A DNA stretch of 45,346 nucleotides, from contig JAOAUC010000045.1 of the NCBI GenBank assembly GCA_030157785.1, forward strand, positions 1 to 45,346. Reading direction: 5' to 3'. Of this stretch, positions 8,518 through 17,522 are shown piece by piece (position 1 is the first letter of the stretch; the number at the start of each line of letters is the position of its first letter). Under the pieces are notes generated by a model. It was given only the letters and a program-made list of their open reading frames with translations. It made no database searches and was not told where the DNA came from. A program made the translations under genes and the position numbers. Origin of the DNA: Zoogloea oleivorans (lineage in GTDB: Bacteria > Pseudomonadota > Gammaproteobacteria > Burkholderiales > Rhodocyclaceae).

Positions 8518-9005
8518 GTGCCAAACTCAAGCAGGGCTTCATGCGCAACGTGAAGCTCGGCGCCGGCAGCCTGCGCCTGCTGATGAACCTGTGGCCGCCC
8601 TTCATCGGTGCCGGCATCCACGTCGAACGCATCGCCCCGGATTACCTCGAAGCCGTGGTGCGCATGCGCATGGGTCTGCTCAACCGCAACTACATGGGCA
8701 CCCACTTCGGCGGCTCGCTGTACGCCATGACCGATCCCTTCTTCGCGCTGCTGGTCATGAACCGGCTGGGACGCAAGTACGTGGTGTGGGACAAATCCTC
8801 GTCCATCGATTACAAGCTGCCCGGCCGCGGCACCGTGCGCGCCACCTTCCGCATCACCCCCGAGCAGGTCGAGGAAATCCGCCAGGCCACCGCCGGCGGC
8901 GGCAAGTACGAACCGACCTTCAGCGTGGACGTGATGAACCACCAGGGCGAGGTGGTGGCAACGGTGGACAAGACGATTTACGTGAGGCTGAAGCCGGCGG
9001 CGTGA
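8514..9005 (+). CDS. DUF4442 hotdog-fold thioesterase-like protein
   Basis: A 163-aa protein that looks like the DUF4442/PaaI-type hotdog family. The central segment [27 protein letters not shown] fits the hot-dog helix plus active-site loop, followed by strands [18 protein letters not shown] and the terminal [14 protein letters not shown]. Such proteins are often acyl-CoA thioesterases, but no catalytic residue can be assigned with certainty. Its ATG overlaps the ruvA stop (ATGA), and a role in recombination is not implied. A 96-bp gap follows before the transporter gene. Confidence 0.8.
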   Translation: MSAKLKQGFMRNVKLGAGSLRLLMNLWPPFIGAGIHVERIAPDYLEAVVRMRMGLLNRNYMGTHFGGSLYAMTDPFFALLVMNRLGRKYVVWDKSSSIDYKLPGRGTVRATFRITPEQVEEIRQATAGGGKYEPTFSVDVMNHQGEVVATVDKTIYVRLKPAA

Positions 9006-9101
9006 AGCGCTTGCGCCTGTCATTGGCGATGCGTGGTGTCGCGGCATGCTGCACAGCGTCAGATCAGCGATAATCCCGCCATCCCCACATGAGGCATCCC
9101 C

Positions 9102-10172
9102 ATGGCTCCCCGACGCACTGCCCAGGTGGCCATCACGGCCCTCCTGCTTCTCGGCTGCGCCTTCGTGCTCAGCCCCTTCTTTGCCGCGATCCTCTTTGCC
9201 GGCACGGTGTGCATCACCAGTTGGCCGCTGTACCGCTTCCTGCACCGGCGCCTGCGCGGGCGGGACGGGCTGGCGGCGATCACCATGACGCTGCTCCTGA
9301 CCGCACTGCTGCTGGTGCCGATGGTTGGCCTGGCTGCTTCGCTCACCGACGCGGTGACGGAGCTGGTGGACCAGGTACGAGCCCTCATCGAGGCCTCTGA
9401 CGGTCGGCCGCCGGCCTGGTTGAAGGAGATTCCGATTGTCGGCGCCGACGTGGATGCCTACATCCGCAAGCTCACCCACAGCCAGCTGGAGATGCGCAAG
9501 CTGGGCCTGCAGGCGGTCGAGCCGGCGCGCAAGTTTGCCCTCGGGCTGGGGGCGCTGGTTGGCCAGGGCCTGCTGCAGATCACTCTGGTGCTGTTCATCG
9601 TTTTCTTTCTGTACCGGGACGGCGCGCGCATTTCCGAACTGCTTGAAACCGCCGCCGATCGCCTTGCTGGCGAACTGGGTGGCAGCCTGCTGGATCTGGC
9701 CGGTAACACCGTCAAGGCGGTGATGATCGGCATCGTCGGCACCGCTGCAGCCCAGGCGCTGGTGGCGCTGGTGGGCTTCCTGATTGCCGGGGTGCCCGGC
9801 GCGCTGCTGATGGCTGCGGGGATCTTCTTTCTGTCGATGGTGCCCATCGGGCCGCCGCTGATCTGGGGCGGCGCGGCCTTCTGGCTGTATCAGCAGGACG
9901 AGCAGGGCTGGGCCATCTTCATGGTGCTGTGGGGCGTGCTGGCGATCAGTTCGGTGGACAACTTCGTCAAGCCGATGCTGATCAGTCGCACCGCCAGCCT
10001 GCCTATCCTGCTCATTGCGCTGGGGGCTTTTGGCGGGGTGCTGGCCTTTGGTTTCATCGGGCTCTTCCTCGGCCCCACTTTCCTGGCCCTCGGCCAGGCC
10101 CTGTTTCTGGCATGGACGGCCAGCAAGGCGCCCGCCATTGCCGACATCATCAACAAAGAAACCCCGGCATGA
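9102..10172 (+). CDS. AI-2E family transporter (PerM-like), copy 1
   Basis: A 356-aa inner-membrane protein with paired N-terminal hydrophobic segments. A soluble middle region (residues about 85-145) follows, then a cluster of membrane helices with [14 protein letters not shown], the helix-breaking [24 protein letters not shown], and the C-terminal [21 protein letters not shown]. These are hallmarks of the AI-2E/PerM family, whose members export small molecules or ions; quorum-signal export is proved for few of them. GAGG lies about 9 bp before ATG 9102. It overlaps ruvB by 4 bp. A second family member lies at 38916-39920. Confidence 0.88.
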   Translation: MAPRRTAQVAITALLLLGCAFVLSPFFAAILFAGTVCITSWPLYRFLHRRLRGRDGLAAITMTLLLTALLLVPMVGLAASLTDAVTELVDQVRALIEASDGRPPAWLKEIPIVGADVDAYIRKLTHSQLEMRKLGLQAVEPARKFALGLGALVGQGLLQITLVLFIVFFLYRDGARISELLETAADRLAGELGGSLLDLAGNTVKAVMIGIVGTAAAQALVALVGFLIAGVPGALLMAAGIFFLSMVPIGPPLIWGGAAFWLYQQDEQGWAIFMVLWGVLAISSVDNFVKPMLISRTASLPILLIALGAFGGVLAFGFIGLFLGPTFLALGQALFLAWTASKAPAIADIINKETPA

Positions 10173-11224
10173 TCGAAACCGATGACCTCAAGGGCGGCGT
10201 GCCCGACCCGAGTGCCCGCCTGATCACCGCCCAGCGCGCCAGCAACCAGGAAGAAGCTCTCGAACGGGCCCTGCGCCCCAAGCGGCTGGCCGATTACGTC
10301 GGTCAGCAGAAGATCCGCGAACAGCTGGAAATCTTCATCGAGGCGGCCAGGAAGCGCGGCGAGGCGCTCGATCACGTGCTGCTGTTCGGCCCGCCGGGCC
10401 TCGGCAAAACCACCCTGGCCCACATCGTGGCCGCCGAGATGGGCGTGAACCTGCGCCAGACTTCCGGCCCGGTGCTGGAGCGGGCCGGCGATCTGGCCGC
10501 GCTGCTGACCAACCTCGAACCCCACGACGTCCTGTTCATCGACGAGATCCACCGCCTCAGCCCGGTGGTCGAGGAAATCCTCTACCCGGCGCTGGAAGAC
10601 TTCCAGATCGACATCATGATCGGCGAAGGGCCGGCTGCCCGCTCGGTGAAGCTCGATCTGCCGCCCTTCACGCTGGTGGGGGCGACGACCCGTGCCGGCA
10701 TGCTCACCAACCCGCTGCGCGACCGCTTCGGCATCGTCTCGCGGCTGGAGTTCTACACCGCGGATGAGCTGGCCTACATCGTCGGGCGCTCGGCGCGCCT
10801 GCTGAATGTGGAGATCGACGACACCGGGGCCTTCGAGATTGCCCGCCGCGCCCGCGGCACGCCGCGTATCGCCAACCGGCTGCTGCGCCGGGTGCGCGAC
10901 TACGCCGAAGTGCGCGCCGATGGCCGCATCTCGTCAGCCGTGGCGGACGCGGCGCTGACCATGCTGGACGTGGACCACCTGGGCCTCGACCTGATGGACC
11001 GCAAGCTGCTGGGGGCAATGCTGGAGAAGTTCGGTGGCGGCCCGGTGGGGCTCGACAACCTGGCGGCGGCAATCGGGGAATCGTCCGACACCATCGAGGA
11101 TGTGCTGGAGCCCTATCTGATCCAGCAGGGCTATCTGCAGCGCACACCGCGGGGCCGTATGGCCACCGCGTCGATCTGGCATCACTTCGGGCTCAAGCCA
11201 CCGGGCACGCTGCCCGGCGATTAG
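10169..11224 (+). CDS. ruvB: Holliday junction DNA helicase RuvB
   Basis: A 351-aa AAA+ motor that drives branch migration with RuvA. Walker A is [13 protein letters not shown], Walker B is [11 protein letters not shown], the sensor/arginine-finger region is [21 protein letters not shown], and the C-terminal winged helix ends with [15 protein letters not shown]. Length and motif order are complete. ATG 10169 overlaps the AI-2E transporter stop. The stop codon overlaps that of the convergent regulator gene (11221-11224), leaving no room for an intrinsic terminator. Confidence 0.98.
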   Translation: MIETDDLKGGVPDPSARLITAQRASNQEEALERALRPKRLADYVGQQKIREQLEIFIEAARKRGEALDHVLLFGPPGLGKTTLAHIVAAEMGVNLRQTSGPVLERAGDLAALLTNLEPHDVLFIDEIHRLSPVVEEILYPALEDFQIDIMIGEGPAARSVKLDLPPFTLVGATTRAGMLTNPLRDRFGIVSRLEFYTADELAYIVGRSARLLNVEIDDTGAFEIARRARGTPRIANRLLRRVRDYAEVRADGRISSAVADAALTMLDVDHLGLDLMDRKLLGAMLEKFGGGPVGLDNLAAAIGESSDTIEDVLEPYLIQQGYLQRTPRGRMATASIWHHFGLKPPGTLPGD

Positions 11225-11745
11225 CCGGCGTCGGAGCCGGTCACCGTCCGCACGCGGTCGGCGGTGGCCATGAAGTCGCTCAGGTTGTCCTGGTCGAAGG
11301 GCTGCAGGCACAGGTTGGCCGCCTTGGCGGTGATGGTCAGGCCGCCCTTCGGGTCGCGGGCAATCCAGCCGAGCTCGATCAGGTGGCTGACCTTGCGACG
11401 CACGGTTTCCCGCGGAATACCGGTGGACGAGCTGATCGAGAAGGCATTGCAGGGGCGCAGCGACAGTTTGTCGAACTCGCCTTCGTTGCTGCAGCGGATG
11501 GCTGCCAGTGACTGATCGTCGAGGCCGAGGCCGCCGACGTTGTAGAGCCCGACTTCGCCGAGCACGATGGGCAAGAGCAGGTCGCCTTCGAACGCAGCGT
11601 AGAGGCGGACGAGGTAACGCAGGTTGTAACGGGCAAGGAGCAGGGCGGCGACGCGCTGGTCACGTCGCGCTTCGTCCCCGTTGTCCCCGGCGGCGTGGCC
11701 GGCAGGGGCTGACTCGAGGGAGTCAGGGGGCAGGGAGCTGTGCAT
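11221..11745 (-). CDS. Winged-helix transcriptional regulator of unknown target
   Basis: A 174-aa protein. The first 30 residues are polar and probably flexible. A helical region of about 60 residues follows, then a winged helix-turn-helix at residues 100-145 ([33 protein letters not shown]). The recognition helix is [12 protein letters not shown]. The start is ATG 11745, preceded by GCGGAGA on the minus strand; the frame is open further upstream but runs into Arg/Pro-rich shadow sequence. A good extended -10 and a palindrome lie upstream, so it may regulate itself. Its overlap with the ruvB stop is convergent and carries no functional meaning. Confidence 0.75.
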   Translation of the reverse strand: MHSSLPPDSLESAPAGHAAGDNGDEARRDQRVAALLLARYNLRYLVRLYAAFEGDLLLPIVLGEVGLYNVGGLGLDDQSLAAIRCSNEGEFDKLSLRPCNAFSISSSTGIPRETVRRKVSHLIELGWIARDPKGGLTITAKAANLCLQPFDQDNLSDFMATADRVRTVTGSDAG

Positions 11746-11794
11746 CTGTTTCTCCGCAGGGAATATCCGGAATGTTGGTTTACACTTTTTAACG

Positions 11795-11803
11795 AGTATA
11801 CCA
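11795..11803 (-). promoter_or_regulatory. Extended -10 promoter for the winged-helix regulator
   Basis: On the minus strand the sequence reads TGGTATACT: a TGn extension directly before TATACT, a 5/6 match to the sigma-70 -10 box. It lies about 50 bp upstream of ATG 11745, giving a short untranslated leader. No good -35 hexamer is seen at 16-18 bp, which is acceptable for an extended -10 promoter. Confidence 0.5.
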
Positions 11804-11828
11804 GCCGGAAGATGCACCTCCCGCATTG

Positions 11829-11841
11829 TTACATCCTGTAA
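11829..11841. promoter_or_regulatory. Palindrome, possible operator
   Basis: TTACA-TCC-TGTAA is a perfect 5-bp inverted repeat with a 3-bp centre, in the short gap between rlmI and the regulator start. It is about 30 bp upstream of the extended -10 box on the regulator's side. Position and symmetry suit an activator or autoregulatory site, but it is short and could be chance. Confidence 0.3.
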
Positions 11842-11864
11842 AACAGCCCTGCCCGGGCAGTAGG

Positions 11865-13052
11865 TCACACTTGGCAGGCGAGGCCCTTGAGGTATTCGCC
11901 TTCCGGCACGGCCAGCCCGATCGGGTGGTCGGGGGCCGCAGACAGCCGGTGAATGATGCGTGCCTCCACACCCACGTCCGAGGCCGCGCTGGCGACAATC
12001 TTCTGGAACATTTCCAGCCCAATGCCGCCGGAGCAGGAGTAGGTCATCAGGATGCCGCCCGGGTTGAGCAGGCGCAGGCCGAGCAGGTTGATGTCCTTGT
12101 AGGCGCGGGCGGCCCGTTCGGCGTGGGCGGCCGAGGGGGCAAACTTGGGCGGATCGAGGATGATCATGTCGAACTTGCGGCCTTCGGCCTTGAGGCCGCG
12201 CAGGGCCTGGAAGACGTCGTCCTCGCGCCATTCGGCACGGCTGGCGTCGAGTTGCGGGTTGAGGGCCACGTTGCGGGCCGCTACAGCCAGGGCCGGGCCC
12301 GACGAATCGATGGAGATCACGCTCTTCGCGCCGCCGGCCAGCGCCTGCAGCGAGAAGCCGCCGGTGTAGCAGAAACAGTTCAGCACGTCGCGCCCGGCCG
12401 CCAGCTGACCGGTGAGGTGGCGGTTCTCGCGCTGGTCGAGGTAGAAGCCGGTCTTGTGGCCGCCGACCACGTCCACTTCCATGCGCACGCCGTTCTCTAC
12501 GATGGTCAGGCCGCCTTCCGGCAATTCGCCGTAGGCCAGGCCGGTGACCGGGCCGAGGCCCTCGAGCTTGCGCACGTCCGAATCCGAACGCTCATACACC
12601 GCGCTGCAGCCGGTCGCCTGGACCAGCCCGGCAACGATGGCGTCGCGCCACTTGTCGGCGCCTGCGCTGGTCAGCTGGACTACCACCACGGCGCCGTAAC
12701 GGTCGGCGATGACGCCCGGCAGGCCGTCGGATTCACCGTGGATCAGGCGCACGCCCTCCTGCCCGGCCAGCCAGGGGTGGGCGGCCCGGCGTGCCACCGA
12801 AGTCGCCACCGCCCGCTTGATGAAAGCGTGATCGATGGACTGCTCCGGATCGAAACTCCACACCCGCGCCCGGATCTGCGATTCCGGCGACCACGCTGCC
12901 CGCGCCAGCGGCTTGCCGCGCGAATCCTGCACCAGCACCGTGTCACCCGGCCGCGCCCGCCCTTCCAGCCGATCTACCGAACCCGCGAAGATCCAGGGGT
13001 GACGACGAAGCACGGACCGGTCATTGCCGGATTTGAGAATGAGTTCAGCCAT
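11865..13052 (-). CDS. rlmI: 23S rRNA (cytosine-C5) methyltransferase RlmI
   Basis: A 395-aa SAM-dependent enzyme that methylates a cytosine (C1962 in E. coli) of 23S rRNA. It has an N-terminal PUA RNA-binding domain (RRHPWIFAGSVDRLEG...RARVWSF), a central linker domain and a Rossmann methyltransferase domain. The SAM motif is CFCYTGGFSLQALAGGA, motif IV is MIILDPPKF, and the catalytic Cys is in LMTYSCSGGIG. Length equals that of E. coli RlmI (396 aa). No clear Shine-Dalgarno precedes ATG 13052. The 120-bp repeat element separates it from DUF484, so it may have its own promoter. Confidence 0.93.
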   Translation of the reverse strand: MAELILKSGNDRSVLRRHPWIFAGSVDRLEGRARPGDTVLVQDSRGKPLARAAWSPESQIRARVWSFDPEQSIDHAFIKRAVATSVARRAAHPWLAGQEGVRLIHGESDGLPGVIADRYGAVVVVQLTSAGADKWRDAIVAGLVQATGCSAVYERSDSDVRKLEGLGPVTGLAYGELPEGGLTIVENGVRMEVDVVGGHKTGFYLDQRENRHLTGQLAAGRDVLNCFCYTGGFSLQALAGGAKSVISIDSSGPALAVAARNVALNPQLDASRAEWREDDVFQALRGLKAEGRKFDMIILDPPKFAPSAAHAERAARAYKDINLLGLRLLNPGGILMTYSCSGGIGLEMFQKIVASAASDVGVEARIIHRLSAAPDHPIGLAVPEGEYLKGLACQV

Positions 13053-13100
13053 GGTGGGAAAACCAAAGAATAATCAGAAAAATAAACCGCCCAAGCGCCG

Positions 13101-13220
13101 GAGGGGCGCAGAGGGCGTAGCGAGCGGGTCGAGGTTGTGCCGAGAAGCGCAACCGTACGAACTGTACGGTGAGCATCGCAGGCGCAAGATCGGCCCGCGC
13201 AGTAGCCTTATGCGCCCCTC
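13101..13220. repeat. 120-bp structured repeat-like element with 10-bp terminal inverted repeats
   Basis: The ends are exact complements: GAGGGGCGCA at 13101-13110 and TGCGCCCCTC at 13211-13220. Inside is a second stem, GCGGGTCG (13124-13131) with CGGCCCGC (13191-13198), one G-T pair. Then come hairpins GGTTGTGC/GCGCAACC (13133-13140 with 13147-13154, one G-T pair) and ACCGTAC/GTACGGT (13152-13170, loop GAACT). The two hairpins share a few bases, so they would be alternatives. The right end overlaps the DUF484 stop codon by 2 bp. The architecture suggests a non-autonomous palindromic (REP- or MITE-like) element. It lacks a T-tract, so it is not a classical terminator. Confidence 0.7.
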
Positions 13221-13869
13221 ACCCCAATTGGCGGCGGAGGGCGCAGGACACCATCTCGCCGATGCGCGTCACGTACAGCGTGCCCATCTCGGCATAGAAC
13301 CGTTCCGGGTCTTCGCTGCCCAGGGCCAGCAGCCCGAAGGTTTGCTCGTCGCGGCGCAGGGGCACCAGCGACACCGAACGGATCAGCTTGCCGGCCGGGC
13401 CGAACCAGTTGCTTACTTCGCGCAGGGTGGGGACGCCGCAGTAGGGCTGGTTGAGGTCGCCGGTGAAAAAGCGTACTTCCTCGCCAACTGCCAGAAACTC
13501 CGGCCCGCTGCGCGACAGCACGCTGTTCCATACCCGGAAGGCCACGTGAGGCACCGCGAAGTCTTCCTGCAGATGCACGTAGATGGCCTGGCGGATCGAT
13601 TCGAAGTCTTCCGCTTCCAGCAGGGACAGGCCCAGGCGATGCACCTTTTCGCTGATGCCGTCGTTCTCCTCGCCAAAGGCCAGCAGCTCGGCGAACTTGT
13701 CCTCAAGCTGGGCGATGCGGTCGCGCAGGGCGATCAGCTGGCGCTCGGTGAGGGAGATGGCCTGTCCGTTGTTGGGGTGGGTCACCGTCAGGTCGGTCAG
13801 CAGGGTCGAGTTCTTGTCGAAGAATTCGGGGTTTGCCTGCAGAAACTCGATGACGTCGGAAGCTTTCAT
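13219..13869 (-). CDS. DUF484 family protein (GAF-like)
   Basis: A 216-aa cytosolic protein of the DUF484 family. The N-terminal helix MKASDVIEFLQANPEFFDK is followed by a coiled segment (ERQLIALRDRIAQLEDKFAELL), then a GAF-like sensor fold with LSLLEAEDFESIRQAIYVHL and the closing AEMGTLYVTRIGEMVSCALRR. The family is commonly found between dapF and xerC. Here dapF is 35 bp upstream, but xerC is absent and the repeat element plus rlmI follow instead. Its molecular role is not established. Confidence 0.9.
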   Translation of the reverse strand: MKASDVIEFLQANPEFFDKNSTLLTDLTVTHPNNGQAISLTERQLIALRDRIAQLEDKFAELLAFGEENDGISEKVHRLGLSLLEAEDFESIRQAIYVHLQEDFAVPHVAFRVWNSVLSRSGPEFLAVGEEVRFFTGDLNQPYCGVPTLREVSNWFGPAGKLIRSVSLVPLRRDEQTFGLLALGSEDPERFYAEMGTLYVTRIGEMVSCALRRQLG

Positions 13870-13904
13870 GGCGTTGGGCCGGGTTGGAAGTAGGCTGGGG
13901 GAAA

Positions 13905-14744
13905 TCAGGGAAGCGTGATTTCAGCGCTGAAGACGCTGACCGCCGGGCCGGTCATCATCACCGGGGTGCCGACGCCGTTCCAGGCGATGGTGAGTTCGCC
14001 GCCGCGGGTTTCCACGGTCACCGGCGACACCACGAGTTCGCGCAGGATGCCGGCCACCACCGCCGCACAGGCACCGGTGCCGCAGGCCAGGGTTTCGCCG
14101 GCGCCGCGCTCGAAGACGCGCAGGCGCACGTGGTGCTCGTCCACCACCTGCAGGAAACCGGCATTCACCCGGGCCGGGAAGCGCGGGTGGTGCTCGATGA
14201 GCGGGCCCTGTTCGGCCACCGGGGCGGTATCGACATCGGCCACCACCTGCACCGCGTGGGGGTTGCCCATGCTGACGGCGGTGATGGCGATGACGTTGCC
14301 GGCCACGTCGAGGGGCTGCACATACGCATCGGACTCGCTGACGAAGGGTACGTCGGCGGGCTTGAGCACCGGCACGCCCATGTCGACGGTCACGTTGCCG
14401 TCGGCCTCGAGGCGTGGCGTGATGATGCCCTTTTTGGTTTCGACGCGGATCTCTCGCTTGTCGGTGAGGCCCTGGTCGAACACGAAGCGGGCGAAGCAGC
14501 GCGCGCCGTTGCCGCATTGTTCGACTTCGCCGCCGTCGGCGTTGAAGATGCGGTAGCGGAAATCGACGCCGGGCGTTTGTGCCGCTTCGACGACCAGCAA
14601 CTGGTCGCAGCCGACGCCGAAATGGCGGTCGGCCAGGTAGCGCACCTGCGCTTCGGTGAGTTCGATGTGCTGGCGTACCGCGTCGATCACCACGAAATCG
14701 TTGCCGAGGCCGTGCATCTTGGTAAAGGCGAGTGTGCTGCTCAT
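13905..14744 (-). CDS. dapF: Diaminopimelate epimerase
   Basis: A 279-aa enzyme that interconverts LL- and meso-diaminopimelate for lysine and peptidoglycan. Both catalytic cysteines are present: [16 protein letters not shown] and [12 protein letters not shown]. The N-terminal [15 protein letters not shown] is diagnostic. ATG 14742-14744 is chosen because it gives the family length; the open frame extends upstream without conservation. The start overlaps the stop of the CoA-binding gene by 4 bp, so the two are coupled. Confidence 0.97.
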   Translation of the reverse strand: MSSTLAFTKMHGLGNDFVVIDAVRQHIELTEAQVRYLADRHFGVGCDQLLVVEAAQTPGVDFRYRIFNADGGEVEQCGNGARCFARFVFDQGLTDKREIRVETKKGIITPRLEADGNVTVDMGVPVLKPADVPFVSESDAYVQPLDVAGNVIAITAVSMGNPHAVQVVADVDTAPVAEQGPLIEHHPRFPARVNAGFLQVVDEHHVRLRVFERGAGETLACGTGACAAVVAGILRELVVSPVTVETRGGELTIAWNGVGTPVMMTGPAVSVFSAEITLP

Positions 14745-15154
14745 GCCAGAAAGTCCATGTAATCGCGCCACACGCAGCGGTCCATCACCACCGTGATGCC
14801 GGCGGCGCGGGCGCGCTCGGCAGCGGCTTCGTTGATGACGCCATCCTGCAGCCAGAGGCGCTGGATGCCGAGGGCGATGCACTCGTCGATGATCGGGTCA
14901 ATCTGGTCGCCGGCGCGAAATACATCCACCATATCCACCTTTTCGGGGATATCCGACAGTTTTGCATAGGCTTTTTCGCCCAGCACTTCGGAAACCGCCG
15001 GCCGAACCGGTACGATGCGGTAGCCGAAGCCCTGCATCGCGCGGGAAACCCGGTAGCTCGGGCGTTCCGGGCGCGGCGACAGGCCGACGACGGCGATGCT
15101 CTTGACCTCTTGCAGCAGGCTGCGGATCTGGTCGGGGGTGGGATTGGTAAACAT
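14741..15154 (-). CDS. CoA-binding domain protein (YccU-like)
   Basis: A 137-aa single-domain Rossmann protein of the CoA_binding/YccU family. It has [20 protein letters not shown] near the N-terminus (nucleotide loop), [19 protein letters not shown] in the middle, and [21 protein letters not shown], the Cys-free counterpart of the succinyl-CoA synthetase fold. Function is unknown beyond probable CoA or nucleotide binding. It is the first gene of the minus-strand set CoA-binding-dapF-DUF484, and is divergent from sppA across 86 bp. Confidence 0.88.
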   Translation of the reverse strand: MFTNPTPDQIRSLLQEVKSIAVVGLSPRPERPSYRVSRAMQGFGYRIVPVRPAVSEVLGEKAYAKLSDIPEKVDMVDVFRAGDQIDPIIDECIALGIQRLWLQDGVINEAAAERARAAGITVVMDRCVWRDYMDFLA

Positions 15155-15240
15155 GGCGGGATTCTACCGGATTGGCGGGCCCCGGAAACCTTGCGGGCAG
15201 CCGCATGTCCGAGCCTGACGGGCAAATATTGGAGAGCGTG

Positions 15241-17073
15241 ATGGAGCGGAAAGCACGACCGGGTGTCGTGAGAAGAGTGGTGTCGGGCGTCTGGGGGGCT
15301 GTGGACGGCCTGCGCCGGGCGAGCCTCAACCTGTTGTTCCTTGCCGTGCTGGCCTTTTTGGCGGCCGGCTGGTGGGCGAGCCGGCCGACGCCGCTGCCCG
15401 ATGATGCCGCGCTGGTCATCGCGCCTGCCGGGCAGCTCGTCGAGCAGCGCACCGTGCGCAGCCCGATGAGCGTGCTGCAGGGCGGCGATGCCATCCATCA
15501 GGTGCTGCTGCGCGATGTGACGGACGCGATTCGTGCCGCCGCCACCGATTCGCGCATCAAGGCGCTGGTGCTCGAGACCGACGGGCTGGCCGGCGCCGGT
15601 TTGTCGAAGCTGCAGGAAATCGCTGCTGCGGTGAGCGAATTCCGCAAGACCGGCAAGAAGGTCTACGCCTACGGCAAGCACTACAACCAGGTCCAGTACC
15701 ACCTGGCCGCCCACGCGGATGAAGTCTTCGTGAATCCCGATGGTTATGTGCTTTTGTCCGGTTTCGGGCGCTTCCCGACCTACTACAAGGGCTTGTTCGA
15801 CCAGGCCGGCGTGAAGATGCAGGTCTTCCGGGTGGGTACCTACAAGTCCTTCGTCGAGCCCTACACCCGCAGCGACATGTCGGCGGAAGACCGGGAATCG
15901 ACCAGGGTGTACCTGGACGCCGCCTGGCAGGCTTATCAGGCCGATATCGCCGCTGCGCGTCCCAAAGCCGGGCAGAACCTGGCCAGCTATGTGAACGATG
16001 CGCCCGGCCTGCTTGCTGCAGCGGGTGGCGATGCCGCAAAGATGGCTCACAACGCCGGCTTCGTGGATGGCCTCAAGACGGCCGACGAGTGGCGCGAGTA
16101 CATCAAGGGCAAGATCGGCGCGACGGACGACGGCAAGGGCTTCAAGCACGTGGATCTGGGCACGTACGTGGCCCGCCTGCGCGAGGACGCCGCCCATCCG
16201 GCCGACAAGATCGGCGTGATCGTCGCCCAGGGCGCCATCGTTGACGGCGAGCAGCCGCCCGGCGTGGTGGGTGGCGACACGGTGGCCGGGCTGATTCGCC
16301 AGGCTCGCGAAGACAAGGCCGTGAAGGCCGTGGTGCTGCGGGTGGACAGCCCCGGTGGTAGCGCGACCGCCTCCGAAGTGATCCGTCGCGAACTGGACCT
16401 GACCCGTCAGGCCGGCAAGCCGGTGATTGTTTCGATGGGTTCGGTGGCGGCTTCCGGCGGTTACTGGATCAGCATGGCCGCCGACGAAGTGTGGGCAAGT
16501 CCGACGACCATCACCGGCTCCATCGGCATCTTTGCGATGATGCCCGACCTGTCCGGGCCGATGACCAAGCTCGGGCTGGCGGTGGACGGGATCGGCACGA
16601 CGCCTCTGTCCAGCGGCTTCGATCCGCGCCGGCCGCTTGATCCGCAGGTCGCCCATGTGCTGCAGCAGAGCATCGAGTATGGCTACAAGCGCTTCCTGGG
16701 CGTGGTTGCGAAGAACCGCAAGATGAGCGTCGAGGCGGTGGATGAAGTGGCCCAGGGCCGCGTCTGGCTGGGCAATCAGGCCAGGGAGAAGGGCCTGGTG
16801 GACAAGCTCGGCGGGCTCGACGACGCCCTCAAGGCCGCTGCCGCAAGGGCCGGCCTGAAGGAATACGACGTGAGTTACGTCGAAAAGGCCCTGTCGCCCC
16901 GCGACCAGTTGCTGGCCAAGCTGCTCGATAACGGCGACGAAAGCGAAGTGGTTGTACCCAAGCTTTCGGTGGTCGAGCAGACGCTGGCCAGGTTGCGCAC
17001 GGAACTGGAAGCGCTGGCCCTGTGGAACGATCCGGGCCACATTTACGTGCACTGCGAGTGTGTGGCGCCCTGA
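15241..17073 (+). CDS. sppA: Signal peptide peptidase SppA, 67-kDa type
   Basis: A 610-aa membrane-anchored serine protease that degrades cleaved signal peptides at the periplasmic face. One N-terminal membrane helix (LNLLFLAVLAFLAAGWW) precedes tandem protease domains. The catalytic Lys lies in FRVGTYKSFVEPYTR of the N-domain and the Ser in GSVAASGGYWISMAADE of the C-domain, with the conserved VDSPGGSATAS loop upstream. ATG 15241 is preceded by GGAGAG (15231-15236); an in-frame ATG at 15172 has no ribosome site. It ends before a shared terminator facing the DUF2782 gene. Confidence 0.95.
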   Translation: MERKARPGVVRRVVSGVWGAVDGLRRASLNLLFLAVLAFLAAGWWASRPTPLPDDAALVIAPAGQLVEQRTVRSPMSVLQGGDAIHQVLLRDVTDAIRAAATDSRIKALVLETDGLAGAGLSKLQEIAAAVSEFRKTGKKVYAYGKHYNQVQYHLAAHADEVFVNPDGYVLLSGFGRFPTYYKGLFDQAGVKMQVFRVGTYKSFVEPYTRSDMSAEDRESTRVYLDAAWQAYQADIAAARPKAGQNLASYVNDAPGLLAAAGGDAAKMAHNAGFVDGLKTADEWREYIKGKIGATDDGKGFKHVDLGTYVARLREDAAHPADKIGVIVAQGAIVDGEQPPGVVGGDTVAGLIRQAREDKAVKAVVLRVDSPGGSATASEVIRRELDLTRQAGKPVIVSMGSVAASGGYWISMAADEVWASPTTITGSIGIFAMMPDLSGPMTKLGLAVDGIGTTPLSSGFDPRRPLDPQVAHVLQQSIEYGYKRFLGVVAKNRKMSVEAVDEVAQGRVWLGNQAREKGLVDKLGGLDDALKAAAARAGLKEYDVSYVEKALSPRDQLLAKLLDNGDESEVVVPKLSVVEQTLARLRTELEALALWNDPGHIYVHCECVAP

Positions 17074-17088
17074 GGGGCGATGCGCCAT

Positions 17089-17118
17089 GAAAAAGGCCGG
17101 GGGAACCCGGCCTTTTTT
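17089..17118. terminator. Bidirectional intrinsic terminator between sppA and DUF2782
   Basis: The stem GGCCGGG (17095-17101) with CCCGGCC (17106-17112) and loop GGAA is flanked by an A-tract on the left and a six-T tract (17113-17118) on the right. It lies between convergent genes, 15 bp past the sppA stop and just beyond the DUF2782 stop, and can work in both directions. Confidence 0.9.
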
Positions 17119-17136
17119 GCATCTGCTGTCCGCAGA

Positions 17137-17475
17137 TCACCACTTCTTGATGATCCACTTGGGCACGCGCAGCCCGGTGTCCTGGGCATCGCGGCGGGTG
17201 AAGTCGCCGTTGCCGATGTCGTCGAAGAGGTAGTAGGGAATGCCACCCGGCGGGGTGACCTTGACCATGTAGAGCTGGCCGTTGACCCGGTATTCCTCCA
17301 CTGTGTCCTCGCCCTTCTTGATGATGGTGACCTGCGGTTCCTGGGCCTGGTCGAGCTCCATGCCCGGGGGCGGCGGAGGTGGTTCGGGCAGGGGTTCGAG
17401 TTTCGGTGCTTGCTGGGCCCACGCCGAGGCGGTGAGGGCGAGCAGCAGGACTGCGAAATGGGGTACGCGGGGCAT
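17137..17475 (-). CDS. DUF2782 small exported protein
   Basis: A 112-aa protein with a signal peptide (MPRVPHFAVLLLALTASAWA, cleavage before QQAPK). A proline-rich spacer (PLPEPPPPPPG) follows, then the conserved DUF2782 core EEYRVNGQLYMVKVTPPGGIPYYLFD, ending VPKWIIKKW. AGGAGA lies just upstream of ATG 17475. The family is seen beside polA in betaproteobacteria, as here (LOG-family gene between). Function is unknown; the fold is probably a small periplasmic beta domain. Confidence 0.88.
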   Translation of the reverse strand: MPRVPHFAVLLLALTASAWAQQAPKLEPLPEPPPPPPGMELDQAQEPQVTIIKKGEDTVEEYRVNGQLYMVKVTPPGGIPYYLFDDIGNGDFTRRDAQDTGLRVPKWIIKKW

Positions 17476-17522
17476 GTTTTTCTCCTGGCTATGCCGGAAT
17501 TGTAACCTGCGCGCCTGGCCGG

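Noticed and set aside
11746..12231. N-terminal extension of the winged-helix regulator
   Set aside because: The frame stays open upstream of ATG 11745 but overlaps rlmI in a wrong frame, and a promoter and ribosome site support 11745.
13152..13170. Hairpin ACCGTAC-GAACT-GTACGGT as a terminator
   Set aside because: It is not followed by a T-tract on either strand and is better explained as part of the 120-bp repeat element.
14785..17088. 767-codon minus-strand frame opposite sppA
   Set aside because: The frame lies antisense to a clear SppA with catalytic motifs. It is His/Gly/Arg-rich with no recognisable fold, and part of it repeats the CoA-binding region in a wrong frame.
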